This document shows positions 36,061-48,907 of a stretch of 64,000 nucleotides of DNA, one piece after another. This stretch comes from Phyto melanocephala (taxonomy: Eukaryota; Arthropoda; Insecta; Diptera; Rhinophoridae). The position numbers were made by a program, and so were the translations under genes. The DNA is taken from the NCBI GenBank assembly GCA_941918925.1, contig OW799233.1, forward strand, positions 122,600,333 to 122,664,332, given 5' to 3'. Below the pieces are notes generated by a model that was not told the origin of the DNA, ran no database searches, and was given only the letters and a program-made list of their open reading frames with translations. Position 1 is the first letter of the stretch. The number at the start of each line of letters is the position of its first letter.

Positions 36061-38464
36061 GACAAAAGTATTGCCAGATTCGATATAACCTCTGGATCAA
36101 ATTTAAACCTACAGACGGCCCACCCTTTATTATTAATAAAATATATTAATCTGTTTACATGATGGATCACTTAATGCAAGTAAAGTAGTATCAGACACAT
36201 GTACTACATTTAAAATAGTAAAAAAACACGTCAAGTAACAAACCGTTGTCTAAGTATAATAATGCAAATGGCTAAAACTGCAGGGTGAATAACAAAAATA
36301 TACACAAAACATATGCACATGAAGTTTATATTCAAGAAAAGTTTATATTTTTGTTATAGACACGACGCTCTTAAAATACTCCATATTATGATTAAGTCGG
36401 TATATTGGTTCATACATCGACATATACATTTAACTACATTCATATAAAATGTTAGTGAATATGTTTGAACGCACTAAAAGCATTGTTGTTTTCCACTTAA
36501 AAACGTTCTCAAGTTTAGAATGAGGAAAACAATAGTTTAGGAACACGAAAATTAACGCACATACAAGTACATATTAGGCAAATTAATACAAGAACGTCTC
36601 ATCTTAAAATATAAAATTATATTAAAACAGTTTCTCTGTTAGAAAGTCTAATAAAATTTACCTTTTATATTTTTAGACTGACATAATGTATTGTCACGAG
36701 ATCTTTAAAAGAATTCGTTGAAGTCTATTAATATTGGCAAATCAAAGCTTCAGGTTTTACTTAAATAAACGATTGGAAATATAGTGGCTACCTGCCACCA
36801 CACAAAACAGTTATAAATCTACTTAACTGGCAGTTTTATTTCCTGTAAGAACCGTTTATCATAATATCAAAATTTGAGTTATGACTTTTTCATAACATCG
36901 GGGATATGTTGCATAACTTTTTAAGCAAAATTAAAATTTTTTATACTTGCCTAATATTTTGTTATATGCACAAGCGAAAGGATGTTTTTTTAAAGTCTTT
37001 AACTTCGAATTGAATGGACGATTTCGGCATTATGTTTTTGTCGTGCAGAATCTCAAATGAATTCTCGGACAGCCTATAAGTTAAGTATTAGTCTTCAAAA
37101 TTGCTCTCATTTAATTTTTTAATTTTTTCATTCTTAATTTAAATTACGCCAAAATAACAAACATGTATTGCTTGATTAATAAAATGTCTGAAAATATTGT
37201 TACAGATTTATTTTTAAATCACTTTATTTACATTATAATTTATTTTAGTTGTAGTAGTTTAAGTTACTGTAGTTTTATTTGTATTAGTTTATTTCGCTGG
37301 TTGTTCGAACATGATGTTTGTTATTATGTGTAGCATACTTTTAGGCACTTATATTATTCCTGCATATTACTTAACGTCTTAATTTAAATGTAACGGTTTT
37401 CGAATGTACTAGAATCTACACCGAATGTTACCGAACACCACTATGTTACTATAAAGAGCCGAACAACACAGCTAACATGATCAGTATAACAATAGAGCTT
37501 GTAAAGCGCGTATCAAAGTGAGTTTGATAATAACAGTATATAACGATAAGTGAAATAAGTAAAGTGCTATAAAACAATATCTGAGTGTGTTTAAATACAT
37601 AAAGTGCTCCTAATTTTATAACGAATTTCAAGTGTTTTTACTTGCAATAAAAGAACTCAAAGTTTATTTAAAGGAAGTAAGCCAACATTTATAAAAGGCA
37701 TAAACGTAACAATATGATAACACTATTCAGGGAGAGAATGCCTTTGAGTAACAGTAAAGGCAAAAACGTCCAGCAAATAATAAAAATTTTATGACTGAAA
37801 GCTACAACTTTTTTTAGGTGCCGATCTTGAGAAATTACGGTTTCGGTGTCACCATAATATTTGACAAGACAAATAAGAGAACTATTTACGGCCTTGACAT
37901 TATAATAATGTACCATCATAAATAATTAAATATGTTGGATATAAAAGAGAATACATACTTAATATTATACAAATTATTTTTGAACAAATCTTCTTTGCAT
38001 TTATCTTTGAGATTTATCGACTTACTTTTTTATTTTTATTTATTTATTCAATTCCACAAATTACTACAAGCCAATTAGGCCAAATGAAAATCTTACACTG
38101 TAACAAAAACCTAAGTACTAAATCACAAAAAAAAAATAAATAAAAACGTAGAACAAAAAGAAATGGTAAGAAGATGATATAAAATGTCCTGTTAGAGACT
38201 AGATATTCCTAAAAACAACGCGTTTTATATTCATATACGGAAAAAAATAAAATTAATTTCAATTACAAAATTAATACTTTCAATTAAACATTTTAATCGA
38301 TTTGGCTGCAAAAATCAAAATAATAGTATTAATTAAATAAAAATTAATATTTTTAATTGAAAATGTATTGCAAAAAATATCAATTAAATCAGTTTTACAA
38401 AATGAAATTCCTATTGCTCTTAAAATTATTTTAATTCATATAATTAAAATTTGTAATTTAAATT

Positions 38465-38574
38465 GTAGCGAAGTGTTAATTTTATATTATTAAGTAATTA
38501 ATGTCTGGTCCTAAAGAGACGCTTTAGTTCTCAGACTATAATTACTTATTGATATAAAATTAGCACCTCGCTAC
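38465..38574. repeat. Long hairpin / foldback element
   Basis: Arms of about 50 nt, GTAGCGA...CTAAAG and its inverted copy, close on the 5-nt loop AGACG with about eight mismatches or small bulges. ATT flanks both sides (3-bp duplication if this is a MITE). It lies in intron 2; either strand could be transcribed. It could be a palindromic MITE or a hairpin-RNA precursor. Confidence 0.65.
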
Positions 38575-39856
38575 ATTGAAGCCGAAATTGGGCCCCCAAA
38601 TTGGGTACTACAGACTAATGTCCACAAGGGGCTTAATAGTCCTCAAGGGTTAATTGTTTTTATTATTTTATAGTTATTAAAACACCGATGTGTTGTTTAC
38701 AGCTCAAAAGCTAAATCCAAAGTAATTTATTAAAATCAATTCTAATCGACAACAAGCAAGCGAATATAATAATAAAACGAAATACATGATAATTAAAGTT
38801 ACATATGGCTTCAAAACTGTACACAATTGTTATTTATCAGACAGTGTTGCATTAATGCCTCAGGACAAAAATAATCGGTTATTTTAAAATAAAATAATTT
38901 TAAATGATTGGCCGTTAAATAAATTTTAGTTAATAGTTTTCAATACTAAAAGAAATAATAATTACACAAACAAAATATAAAACAAAACCACATAAATTAA
39001 TACATAAATATAGCGGCGCTACTAAATAAAGTATTTATTGTATCAATAATAAAAATTATTGAACCTGCAAGATATATCTGCAATAAAGTTCAAGCTCTCT
39101 ATGATCAAAATTTGTTTTTAGCTTCATTTGTACACATATAATTTTAATCAGCTAATTGACAATTTTTTTTATATATAACTTTCCCTATTTCACATAATAA
39201 TTAATATTTTATTAAACCTTTCTTTCGAAATGAATTCTTGACAAAACAAAATAAATTTTTTTAAATTTATTTTCCAATAATTTTTTTTTAACTGACAGAA
39301 ATCTCTAAGTGTTTAAGAAAAAATTTAATATCTATTAAAAAATGAATTAAATAAAATATTTATTTATTTATTTATTTATTGGTTAACTTAATAATAATAA
39401 ATTATTATAAAGTTATTAAGGAAAATAGTTTGCTAGCTATTTACTTAGGCCATCGGCTAAAAACATTTATTTATTTTTACAAAAACTAGGTAAAGAAAAC
39501 TGAAATATTGTTTTTTTTTTTTTGCTTATATCTATGTAATTGAAACAGTTTCAAGACTCAAACTAACAATTATATAATTCAAATCTAAAATTTTAATTGA
39601 CAAATTTTTATAGAATAATTTTTTGTCGATATCTCTGTCGGTAATTTACCATTTGAACCAAAATAAGCTGTAAATATTCAAAAAGTACATATTTTATATA
39701 TACGTAACAAATGTTGCAATAAGTTCCACAGGAGCAGCAAACTCTGACGTTGTTTGGGTGACAGATGCTCATATCTCAGCTTATAATGTGTGCACACAAC
39801 TGACTTTCAAAAGCCACATTCTAAAAAACATTTTAAATTTGAATTATTTATTATAA

Positions 39857-40452
39857 AGAGTCCGCCATCTAACGTTTTTTCTTTCAATTAATGTTTATTT
39901 CGTAAATTTCGTGATTTGACAGATAATTAGTTTTATCCTTCCGCTGAACGAATATGGTTGTGTATACGCTTGAACAACGCTAGGAAATATTGCGACATTA
40001 CTTTGGCCGATTTTGACAAAAAAATCATCTTTTCAGATAAAGCTTATTTTGATCTTGGCGGGTATGTAAACAAGCAAAATTGTCGCATTTGGGGCACAGA
40101 AAACCCGCACGCATACATTGAAAAGCCGATACACCCAAAACGAGTCACTGTTTGGTGCGGATTTTGGTCCAGAGGCATAATTGGGCCATTTTTCTTCGAA
40201 AATGAGCAAGGAGTGGCCGTAGTCAATGACGATCGTTATTGAGCCATGCTGAACGAATTTTCGTTTAAAAAAATTAAAGAGGTGGATATTGGCAACATTT
40301 GGTTTTAACAGGATGGCGCTACGTGCCACACAGCCGAAGTTACACTTTTTTTATATGATTTTTAAATTTTTAATCAGGCTGGTGTTCATATTTATTTTTT
40401 ATTTTTTTATAGCATTTTCAAAGAAAAAAAGTTATTTGGCGGACCTTTATGA
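39857..40452 (+). mobile_element. Internally deleted mariner-type element with both ends
   Basis: The left end GAGTCCGCCATCTAACG and right end AGTTATTTGGCGGACC are inverted repeats. An initial VVYTLE-R.EILRHYF (N-terminal helix) is joined after two residues to the catalytic region DKKIIFSDKAYFDLGGYVNK, then KQNCRIWG, VTVWCGFWS, NDDRY and QDGATCHTAE. The coding region then ends abruptly, so both the DNA-binding middle and the C-terminus are missing. The catalytic segment is open for about 90 codons. Confidence 0.78.
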
Positions 40453-41243
40453 AGAAGTCTGAAGATTACGTGATTTTTATTTTTTTATTTTTTTTTACTA
40501 AGGCATGTCTTCTTCAGGGAAACTTAGTATTACAATTAAGCTACGTTTACATTTGCTAAATATTTGACAAATAAAGCTTGACCAATCTGGTAAATACCTT
40601 TATTATTATTATTTTTTTTAATTTTATTTGAGCTTTCTTTACATTTAACATTGATATTTAAACTGGAAAATTGCGTTAAATAATAAGCTTTTTTAAGCAA
40701 AACTTATTGATGTTTAACTTAAACACGATATTTTAGAAGCCAAAAAAATATATCAACAATATATTTTAAATTTTTAATAACAACATATTTACAAATTATT
40801 TTAACATTTTCATTAAATATTTTTAATAAGCTAAGACAGACCTGGTATTATATTAATAGTATAATAATATATTTGGTAAAATTTTCTTAAAACCTTCCTA
40901 CAAATACAATGACATTTTTTTTTACTGTGTTGCGTTTGTTACTTTTCTTTTATTCACTCAACTAATGCTCCAGACACTCATCGATATTTCTGAGGAGTTT
41001 TAAAGACTTGTTCTAACTACTAAATTTCCAGCTTTTTCTTTTTTTCAAGTATAGTTTTGCTGTGCTTTTTTTTTTTTTATTTTATACCTTCTAAGAAAAC
41101 TGTATAAACTTTAATAAATATTTATATATATAGACCTTGTGCTAGTAATCAATGTGTGCATGTCTGTAGATTTCATCATCATCATGAACAAGAAAACTTT
41201 TATACAAATACCAAAAAAAAAGTAAAAATAAAATAAAACTTAC

Positions 41244-41330
41244 CTCTAAGCAAACAGGACATTCCAATAATTGGGCAATATGTTGCAGGCAATTTGCAAA
41301 CTTTTGCAACGATTGCTGATTAATGTTGTG
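41244..41330 (-). CDS. Coding exon 2: first half of the RING finger
   Basis: Residues 119-147, 29 codons, phase 0 on both sides. The acceptor is TTGCAG (ending at 41,331) and the donor is GTAAGT (41,243-41,238). It encodes a short helix followed by LLECPVCLE, which carries zinc ligands C142 and C145 of the RING. SIAH proteins have FECPVCFD at the same place. The remaining ligands are 22 kb away in the next exon. An open frame continues past both splice sites, but only the 29 codons between them make sense as protein. Confidence 0.85.
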
Positions 41331-41654
41331 CTGCAAGTTTAGAACAAATATGTGTAGTATATTGAAATAACAAACAAACAATCAACAACAACAAATTTAA
41401 AACAATTTTAATTAGCTTGGGTTAGTTTATCTCTGCTATTTATATCTATATTTCTACCACAACCTATTTAATGTTACACATACACACAGTGAAACATTTT
41501 TGTATTGGTTCTGGACTATATTCTTATTATATTATATTGCAGTAGTATTAAAAAAAAAGTCCCTGATTTTGAGAGTTGAAATAAAATTTGTGAACAAAGA
41601 TAAAAATATGCAATGTTGAATGAAATATTTATTTGGGACGATGAAAGAATGTCT

Positions 41655-42200
41655 GCTAATTAGGTTAGGTTACGTTGACAAAGAGGGGAACTAAATGGCC
41701 AAGCCCATGACAGGTATACACGTATGTCCAGTTGGCATGTTGTGCACCCTATGTGAAAACGAATTTCCTAATAAGAACCATAATCCTATTTTCTCCATAA
41801 AAATCGACTAGTAGAGAAACCCAGTTCCCTCAATGTAATTTCTTATGGACTTCCAGTTCGAGTTTCTTAGGTATTCCAAGTTCGGAATAGTATCCATGTC
41901 TTATACGCCCAAACGCAGGACAATGAAAAAGGTAGTGTTTCAGGGTCTCGTCCTCTTCCTCGCATACTCTACCTGTCGTTTCCTCCGATAATCCCATGCG
42001 AGTTAGATGAGTTTTCAGCTGCGTGAAACTAACTATTTCACTAGTTAGTCTCTTACTTATTGGTCTATTCAGTTTCAGAATTTTTTTTCGATTTATAAAG
42101 ATCTATGTTACCCTATAGTATGTTTGTGACATTTCCGACCTCAGTGTTTTGCCATTTTCTGACATGTTCCTCTATCGCCTAAACTTTAAGGCAGCACTTT
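41655..42200 (-). mobile_element. Non-LTR retrotransposon 3' end
   Basis: The minus strand reads TLKHYLFHCPAFGRIRHGYY then SELGIPKKLELEVHKKLH, the post-RNase H segment of non-LTR elements (LKHFLxxCPAFxxxR), related to 33,985-34,300. The 3' end contains two TAACC units. Confidence 0.68.
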
Positions 42201-42285
42201 TAAATATTATTTTTTATATAAACAGTCTAGTGATACTCTAGCATACTCTTGGCACCCAATATACTCCTCCAAAACGTGAGATTAA

Positions 42286-42534
42286 TTGCTCATTAATACA
42301 GCATGTATCTCAGTCTTGTTGAAACCACATATCGAGAAAACCAAGTTCAATACCAGGCGGATGAATAATATAGTACCATTTGTTGACAATGGCGTCGAAT
42401 TGACATATCACGATTTTGAGCTTTGTTCCCCTCGCTACAAAGTCTTCGGATACCTGTTGGTGGATAAAATAAATTACTCAAATAGACTAAAACTTGTGCG
42501 GAATTCTGTCACAACAGTTTATATGGCCTTTTAA
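42286..42534 (+). mobile_element. Non-LTR reverse transcriptase fragment, opposite strand
   Basis: Plus-strand open frame. KTKFNTRRMNNIVPF...NGVELTYHDFELC...KVFGYLLVDKINYSNRL parallels the block NPxKTxxxxFTRK...NGVxLxxSxxVKYLGVILDxKLxW of non-LTR reverse transcriptases, downstream of the catalytic site. The similarity is diverged and judged by eye. Its orientation is opposite to the adjacent 3'-end fragment. Confidence 0.5.
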
Positions 42535-43950
42535 GTGGGTAGATTATAATGGCCATTAAATGGACGTAATTTTCGAAACACATTTCTAAAACGGCACGAA
42601 TTTTAATAATTCAATGGTTTGCGAAAGAGTTGCTTGTATGGTACGGTAGGTATGTATGGTATGGTTATATTATTTCATTATTTATTTTCAGAAATTTTAT
42701 GAGCGCCTTGATAATTTTTGCGAGTAGGCTCCTTATGGAAGCCAAGAGTTATAACACTAACGTAAATCTCAATACAAAAAGATAAGAGAGATGACAGCGT
42801 TTATTCGACATAGCAAAAGTAAAAGACGATACCAATGTTTTTTGATTAAATATATTTTTCTTAAAGCTTCCAATTTGTAGTGCTAGCTAAAACGCTTTAA
42901 ATTGAGAAATCAATTTAAAAGCTGGGTTATTTCAAGCTTATATGCATATCACTTTGTAACAAATAGTATAATACACACAAACATTTTTTTGTACTAGTGG
43001 GACAATGCCTACATTCAGTCATTTTAAGATAAGTTTTGCAAATCAATAGCTTATTTTTGTTACCGCCATTTTTTTTATTCTTCCTATTATTATGTCCATA
43101 CATGCATTTATTTCTAAACAACCTTCCAGGACAATTTTGAATTCCATTTTATATACCAGTTTAAAAGTTTGTCCTTTAAAGGAGATATTTGTTCGCGATA
43201 AAACAACAAAGATACTTCCGTTAACATTTCTATTACTTTCTATTTAGTAGTTTTTGAATCCAGAGAGAGACAGAAAGGGTTTTTTACTATAATGTAACCT
43301 TAGAGAAAAATAAGCGCATACATATCTGTGGACCTTTGGTAAAACAACTTAAGTCGAGATAAAATAATTTTTAACTTTCTTAATCATAAAAGTAAAACCT
43401 TTAAGATATTTTGTTGGGTCTGATCGGCACTTTTCTATGTAAATTACTTGAAAAAATATCAAGTATTAAAAAACATTAGCATTATAAATTATTTTTTTTT
43501 ATAATTTTTTCTGTGCTTTCCCTAAAAATTTAAAAACTTTCTTAATAATTTTTTGTCAATAAATGTCACGCAAAAACTTTAAGATTGTTAATAATTATAG
43601 CAACGCAAAAATGGTTTTGATAGTGTGTTGCGCTTATTAACACTTATTCATAAGATAAACAATATGGTATTTTGCATCACAGAAGAAATTGAAAGAAAAA
43701 ACAAATATATGGACCCAATTTTAAGACCATTATTTTTTGCAAATAATTAAAAATTTCTTAATTATTGAAACGAAATAAGTCCCAACATATTTGGGTGATT
43801 TTTTGTTAAGAAATATTCTCCCAAATCCAAAAATATATTACAAATAAAAATTAAAAAAAAAAATAAAATATTTATTAAGCCGTAATAACTTATTAATCTT
43901 ATAAGAAATATGCATAAACATATAGTAAAGTTGTTCAAAATTAACATAGA

Positions 43951-44306
43951 ACAAGGAAAAGCACTATATTCGGCTGTGCCGAATTTATTATACCCACCAC
44001 TAATTTGATGTACTTTTATAGTTATTAAACAATTGCATTTATTTATTGGAAGGTTATGCTTTTTTTGACTTACTCTTGCATTTGGAGTTATAACTCTCTT
44101 CCTAATATTCCGATTTAGCCCATTTTCAATATTAAGAGGTCCGACCTCTATCGTGCTTTTAACAGGCGGACAGACGGACATACATAGCCAGAACGTCATA
44201 AAATTAAACCCCGATTCAGAAAATATTTATCTTATGGGGTCTAAAATTTCGATGTGTTACAAAAGGAATGACAAAATGAATATACCCCCACCATTTTTTT
44301 GGTGGC
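43951..44306 (-). mobile_element. Family A element, short internally deleted copy
   Basis: The left end has the hairpin TTCGGC-TGT-GCCGAA and TATACCCACCACTAATTTG. The right end has ACCCCCACCATTTTTTTGGT. Only about 350 bp remain: the tandem units and mariner insert are absent, but the GGCGGACAGACGGAC motif is kept. Confidence 0.65.
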
Positions 44307-44848
44307 AAAAGATTTAAATATCTTGTAAATTTCAAACGCCGGCCACTTTAAATGAAAGTTTTTTGCATAAAATTATTTGCTGGAATTAATGGGCTTTCAC
44401 ATACTTTAGTCATATGGTAATATGTTAATTTAAATTGTGCCCATTGATGCTATAGAACTGGAAGTCACAGCAAAAGAGTTTTGTATTAGCGAAGCCGACA
44501 TTTCGCATTTGCCAGAGTTGAAAGTTTCAGCGCCCGACGAAGGCTAGAGCAAAGTCAGCTACTTTTTTAAGTGCAGCGTAAACACCTTTCTTTTCGGAAT
44601 TACTCTTTATTTCGCTTCAATTTTTGTTATTGTAATCTGTGGATTTTTCACTTCAGGTACATTTTGCGTGGTCTCAATTTTATCACAAAAAATTTCTCTA
44701 ATTCTGATAGCGAGAAATAAGTACCATAAATAACAAATATTTAGAACAAGCTGGTGATGCTGCTTAGAATTAGATTCGAAAATAAAATTGTAGCGACGCA
44801 TTGCAGTCTGTTAGGATATGAAGTTGGGTGCAAAACTAATATTAATCT

Positions 44849-45885
44849 TTTTATACCCTTCACCTATGGTGCACAAGGGTATATATAGCTTTGTCATTCC
44901 GTTTGTAATTTCTGCAATTTTCATTTCCGACCCCATAAAGTATATATTTTCTGAAAGCTTATGAATAGAGGAGTCGATTAAGCCCTGACCGTCTGGCGTC
45001 TGTCCGTGTGTTGGTTGAAATCAACTTTTAGAAAAAACCATATGTTCCTCAGATCTGTATATGGTATCAATCTTTTGGAAATATCCGGAATGAATCGCTA
45101 TTGAAATTCAGCACAATCGCCCGATAACTTTCTGAGATATGAGCAAATAAACACGACTGCCTCTGTTTTTTCCTATATTTTTACCACCAAAATTAAAATT
45201 TTTCAGCCATAGAATAGTTTATAGGTACCTTTGCTGCTATTTGTAGATATTACATTCCTCTAGAGATATTCGTGTAATATTTTGGATAAATCGGGATCTT
45301 ATCGGTAAAGTTATAGGCAAAAAAAAAATTTTTTTAAATATATATTCTAAAAATTTACAAACGAAAATCAATTTTTTTCATATTCTAGACAGCCGAGAGA
45401 GTCAATATTGGTATCAACTGAAAGGACTTGACTAGCACAATAAAAGCACTATAAAAATCTTTAAATTTATGTTGGCCACCACTATAAAATGGCGGACAAT
45501 AAATTTTCTATATGAGCTAAAACTGGTATTTTAAAATGTTACTTCTTGAACCACCTCAATATTGGTATCAAATTAAAAAGGGCTTGACCAGTAGAATACA
45601 GTAAATTATTCTAAAATATAAAATCCAAGATGGCGTCTAAAACAAAATGGCAAATAAATTTTTTTTAACCCCATCAATGTGGGTATTAAATTAAAGGGCT
45701 TGACTAGTTGAATACACTTAACTACCTAAAAATTCAAAATCGAGGATGGCGTCGGAAATAACAAAGAAAAAAGGGGAATAACATGAAATATAGGTTAAGC
45801 TACGATGTGAGATTATACCTATGTACATGATGGTGAAGGGTATTATCAGATTCGGCACGGCCGAATATAACACTCTTACTTGTTT
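44849..45885 (+). mobile_element. Family B element (Helentron-like), long copy
   Basis: It starts TATACCCTTCACCTATGGTG and ends GGTGAAGGGTATTATCAG, hairpin TTCGGC-ACG-GCCGAA (45,851-45,865), then CTCTTACTTGTT. The interior has several sub-repeats around AAGATGGCGTC and GGGCTTGACCAGT. No open frame of note. Confidence 0.65.
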
Positions 45886-46380
45886 ATTATTTTGTTGTTG
45901 AATTGTAATAAATAGAAAACTTTTAATAATTTTACCTATGTATATGTATTATATAATTGAGAAATCCTTGATTTGCTAAATATTTTCAAAAAATCATACA
46001 TACACACATGTGTACTCTCAAGTTCAAAGAAAACAAATTATTATTAATCATAAAACATCATGACTTTGATTTTTATAATTTTATATACACACCACTGACT
46101 TTTAGTTCTCCTTACTCATCGCATAAACAAAATATGCATAAATATTTAATCTTTTGTTTTATTTTGAATTTTTTATGCATTTATCGAAATGACGTCATAT
46201 ATTTAAATTTATGTCCCATAGACTTCAAACTTTGAAATACGAATGTGTCATTAATATAACGAAATTCATTATTAATGATAAGCCCAATCGATACAAAAGA
46301 ATAATAATCGTAATAAAAAAAATCGAAAATATCAAAATAATATGCATAAATTTTATACATATTTATAAAGTGAGTTTCAT

Positions 46381-47263
46381 ATGGGCATTTCCATGAATAT
46401 AACAACCACGACTGTAAAATAAAAAACTCTTGAAAGTTTTTCAATATAAGTTTTTTGATAAAAAAAACACTCAAATTTTACTATGCGCAGGTATTAAGAG
46501 CTTATTAAATTATTCTAAGAGCAATAATAAGAGTTCAATCTCATTATCTTTTTGACTTTTTTTTTTAAATTGCAATCAACTATTTTTAGCCACTAGATTG
46601 TAAAAATAATTTGTAATTGTAATTATGCTTTTATATTAAGGTAACAACAACAATTAACAAGATCCATACAAAAAAAGGAAATATAGAGTCCAATTAGCGG
46701 CATTATTTTTGATTTCCTTGGATGTTATTTTAATGTCAAGTACGTAGTGTAGTGTCTCCGTCATTCGTATTTGAACTGTCGCAAGAGCACCTAATTTAGA
46801 ATTAAACTTTTTTCCTTAACATAATTTAAATTTTATTACCTATGAATCCTAATAGAGAAAAATCTGTCACGTTCGATATGTCACGAACCGATATTAAATC
46901 GAATTTATTATAAAATCATTTAAAGATTGTTTTCAATTAAGAATGATAAATTTTAAATGAAAAATATTTAGTTTAGTGTAGGAAATTAAAAAAAGAAAAA
47001 AAAACCTCATAAGATTCGCAGATTTTTTCATATTTCCATATATACCTCAAAATCACTTCTGTTTTATGTCACATACGATATATTCTTATTTTTCTGGATA
47101 CTTTAGACAACAATGATTTGAATATAATTTTTTTTTTTTAAATAAGTACCCTTAGAATGGAATATAAAGATCTAATATTGTTTCAGTTACTCTTACTTTT
47201 GCAAAAATTACTCCACTTTATAAGAGTACAAATGTCAAGTACGATGACATGGAAATGCCCATA
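46381..47263. mobile_element. Possible MITE with ATGGGCATTTCCATG ends
   Basis: A 15-bp sequence and its exact inverted copy bound 883 bp. A TGTCAAGTACG motif occurs near the right end and at 46,735. Terminal repeats this short could be coincidental in a repeat-rich intron. Confidence 0.4.
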
Positions 47264-48244
47264 TATAAAACGTCACTTTATATTAAAAAAATGTGTATTA
47301 AAATTTTTTAGGTCAAATACTCTTATCAAAGCATAATTATTATTGTTGTTATGATTGAAATCAGATTTTTGATTTAACAAAAACAAACTGCTTTAGAAAA
47401 TCTATTATGGATAATTTAACATTTCGTCATATGTTTTCAAAAAAGCCTTAAGTTACAAAAAATAATCGGATAAATGGGATAAAATTTACTTAAAAGCAGG
47501 GTATCTAAAAATGGCTTTATTCGTTCGTGGCGGTTTTCTGATGCGGAGTCCATATGTTGCCAGAAAGATGAAAAAAAAAATTTCACAAATAACAATGAAC
47601 TGTACAAAATGTACAAATTTTTAAAAATAAAAGTCAAAAATTTATACACGCAATAATTTTATTTAATTGTGTAAGATTGTAGTAATTACGACACTTACGA
47701 CAAAATTGAATTTGATTCTGATAGCAAAAAATAAAACGAAAATTCCCTGATCAATCTAATTCGATTAGGAGTGGAATAATCTTTCTAAATAATTTAAGTG
47801 AGTGTTTTAGAATTTATAACAATATGAGTGTGTATTTTATTTATTTAAATAAAGATAAGTCACGCTATAAATATAAAACACATACACTAAGTATGTATGT
47901 GTATACATATACAAATATCGGAATATGTGTTTCCGTACTTGTATTACAAGGTATTGTATTACACACAGGTAATTTAAAAATCCTCATAGATATTTATTAT
48001 TTTTATTATAGTTTTTACTATTGCACATCAATTTCTGTGTGGGAGCATAACAAAAAGTAATCCAGCCTATTTATATTCCTTCCAAAATAGTTTATATGTC
48101 TAAAGCAATGTATGTTTGTTAGTTTTGTCTCTACGTAAACATGACAAAATGTCAAAATATCTAAATGTTTGTGCTTGTTGTCTGCTCATAATACTTTACA
48201 CATGATGTGGTTTTACTGTATTCATATATGTCAGTAATAAAGAA

Positions 48245-48907
48245 AACAAGTAACAGTGCTATATTCGGCCGTGCCGAATCTTATATACCCTTCACAACGT
48301 GTAGTCATGCAATAACAATTGTTTGTATCACCATTCATCTCATATAAAATACGTACATACATACATATAAAAAACATACCAAAAAAAAAAAAATATTAAA
48401 AAAAAAATATATTAAAAATAAAAAAAAAAATAATAATAAAAAATTACAAAAAAAATTGAAAAAAAAAATTTTTTTATAATATTAAAAAAAAATATAAAAA
48501 AATTATAAAATATAAATAATATAATAAATAAAATAAAATAAATTTTTTTGGCTCAGATGGAATTCGATGGCACGTTTACTTTAACCAGTATGTATGTAGG
48601 TTCTTGTTGTAAATGTGAAAAAAACGAGGTGGTCGTGGTCTTTTTCTAATATCTCAGAGAGTTATTGGGCGATTGTGCTGAATTTCAATAGCGATTTATT
48701 CCCGGATATTTCCAAGAGATTGATACTATATACAGATCTGAGGAACATATAGTTGCTTCTAAAAGTTGATTTCAACCAACACACGGACAGAAGGGCAGAC
48801 GGACAGGGCTTAATCGACTCCTCTATTCATAAGCTTTCAGAAAATATATACAAACGGAATGACAAAGCTATATATACCCTTGTGCACCACAGGTGAAGGG
48901 TATAAAA
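48245..48907 (-). mobile_element. Family B element, with AT simple-sequence core
   Basis: The hairpin TTCGGC-CGT-GCCGAA (48,264-48,278) is followed by TATACCCTTCACAACG at the left; AGGTGAAGGGTATAAAAA closes the right. Positions 48,380-48,545 are an A/T-only low-complexity core. The right 340 bp match the start of 44,849-45,885 in reverse. Confidence 0.68.

Larger units (their letters stand above)
19130..41243 (-). other. Intron 2 of the SIAH-like gene, splitting the RING finger
   Basis: 22.1 kb. Contents: two D-family elements (19.6 and 28.2 kb), a 31-bp-TIR MITE, mariner fragments (21.7, 25.8, 30.1, 31.7, 35.4, 39.9 kb), non-LTR 3' ends (24.3 and 34.0 kb), a family A copy (25.7-27.5 kb), a MITE (32.1 kb) and a foldback (38.5 kb). 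Stretches 19,130-19,630, 20,150-20,420, 20,815-21,260, 22,160-23,185, 23,745-24,310, 24,780-25,195, 27,550-28,190, 29,160-30,050, 30,650-31,690, 31,875-32,060, 32,490-33,110, 35,065-35,380, 36,065-38,460, 38,580-39,855 and 40,455-41,240 show only AT-rich sequence and short simple repeats to me, apart from items listed separately. Confidence 0.75.

Noticed and set aside
41655..41680. TTAGGTTAGGTTA, resembling the insect telomere repeat
   Set aside because: Only two units, at the 3' end of a non-LTR fragment; not a telomeric array.
44330..44840. Possible coding sequence with ELEVTAKEF- and AIRIREIFCDK-like stretches
   Set aside because: I could not match it to any family, and both strands contain stops; left unassigned.
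46008..46474. Overlapping open frames on both strands
   Set aside because: AT-rich composition with F/I/K/N/Y-dominated translations; no recognisable motif.
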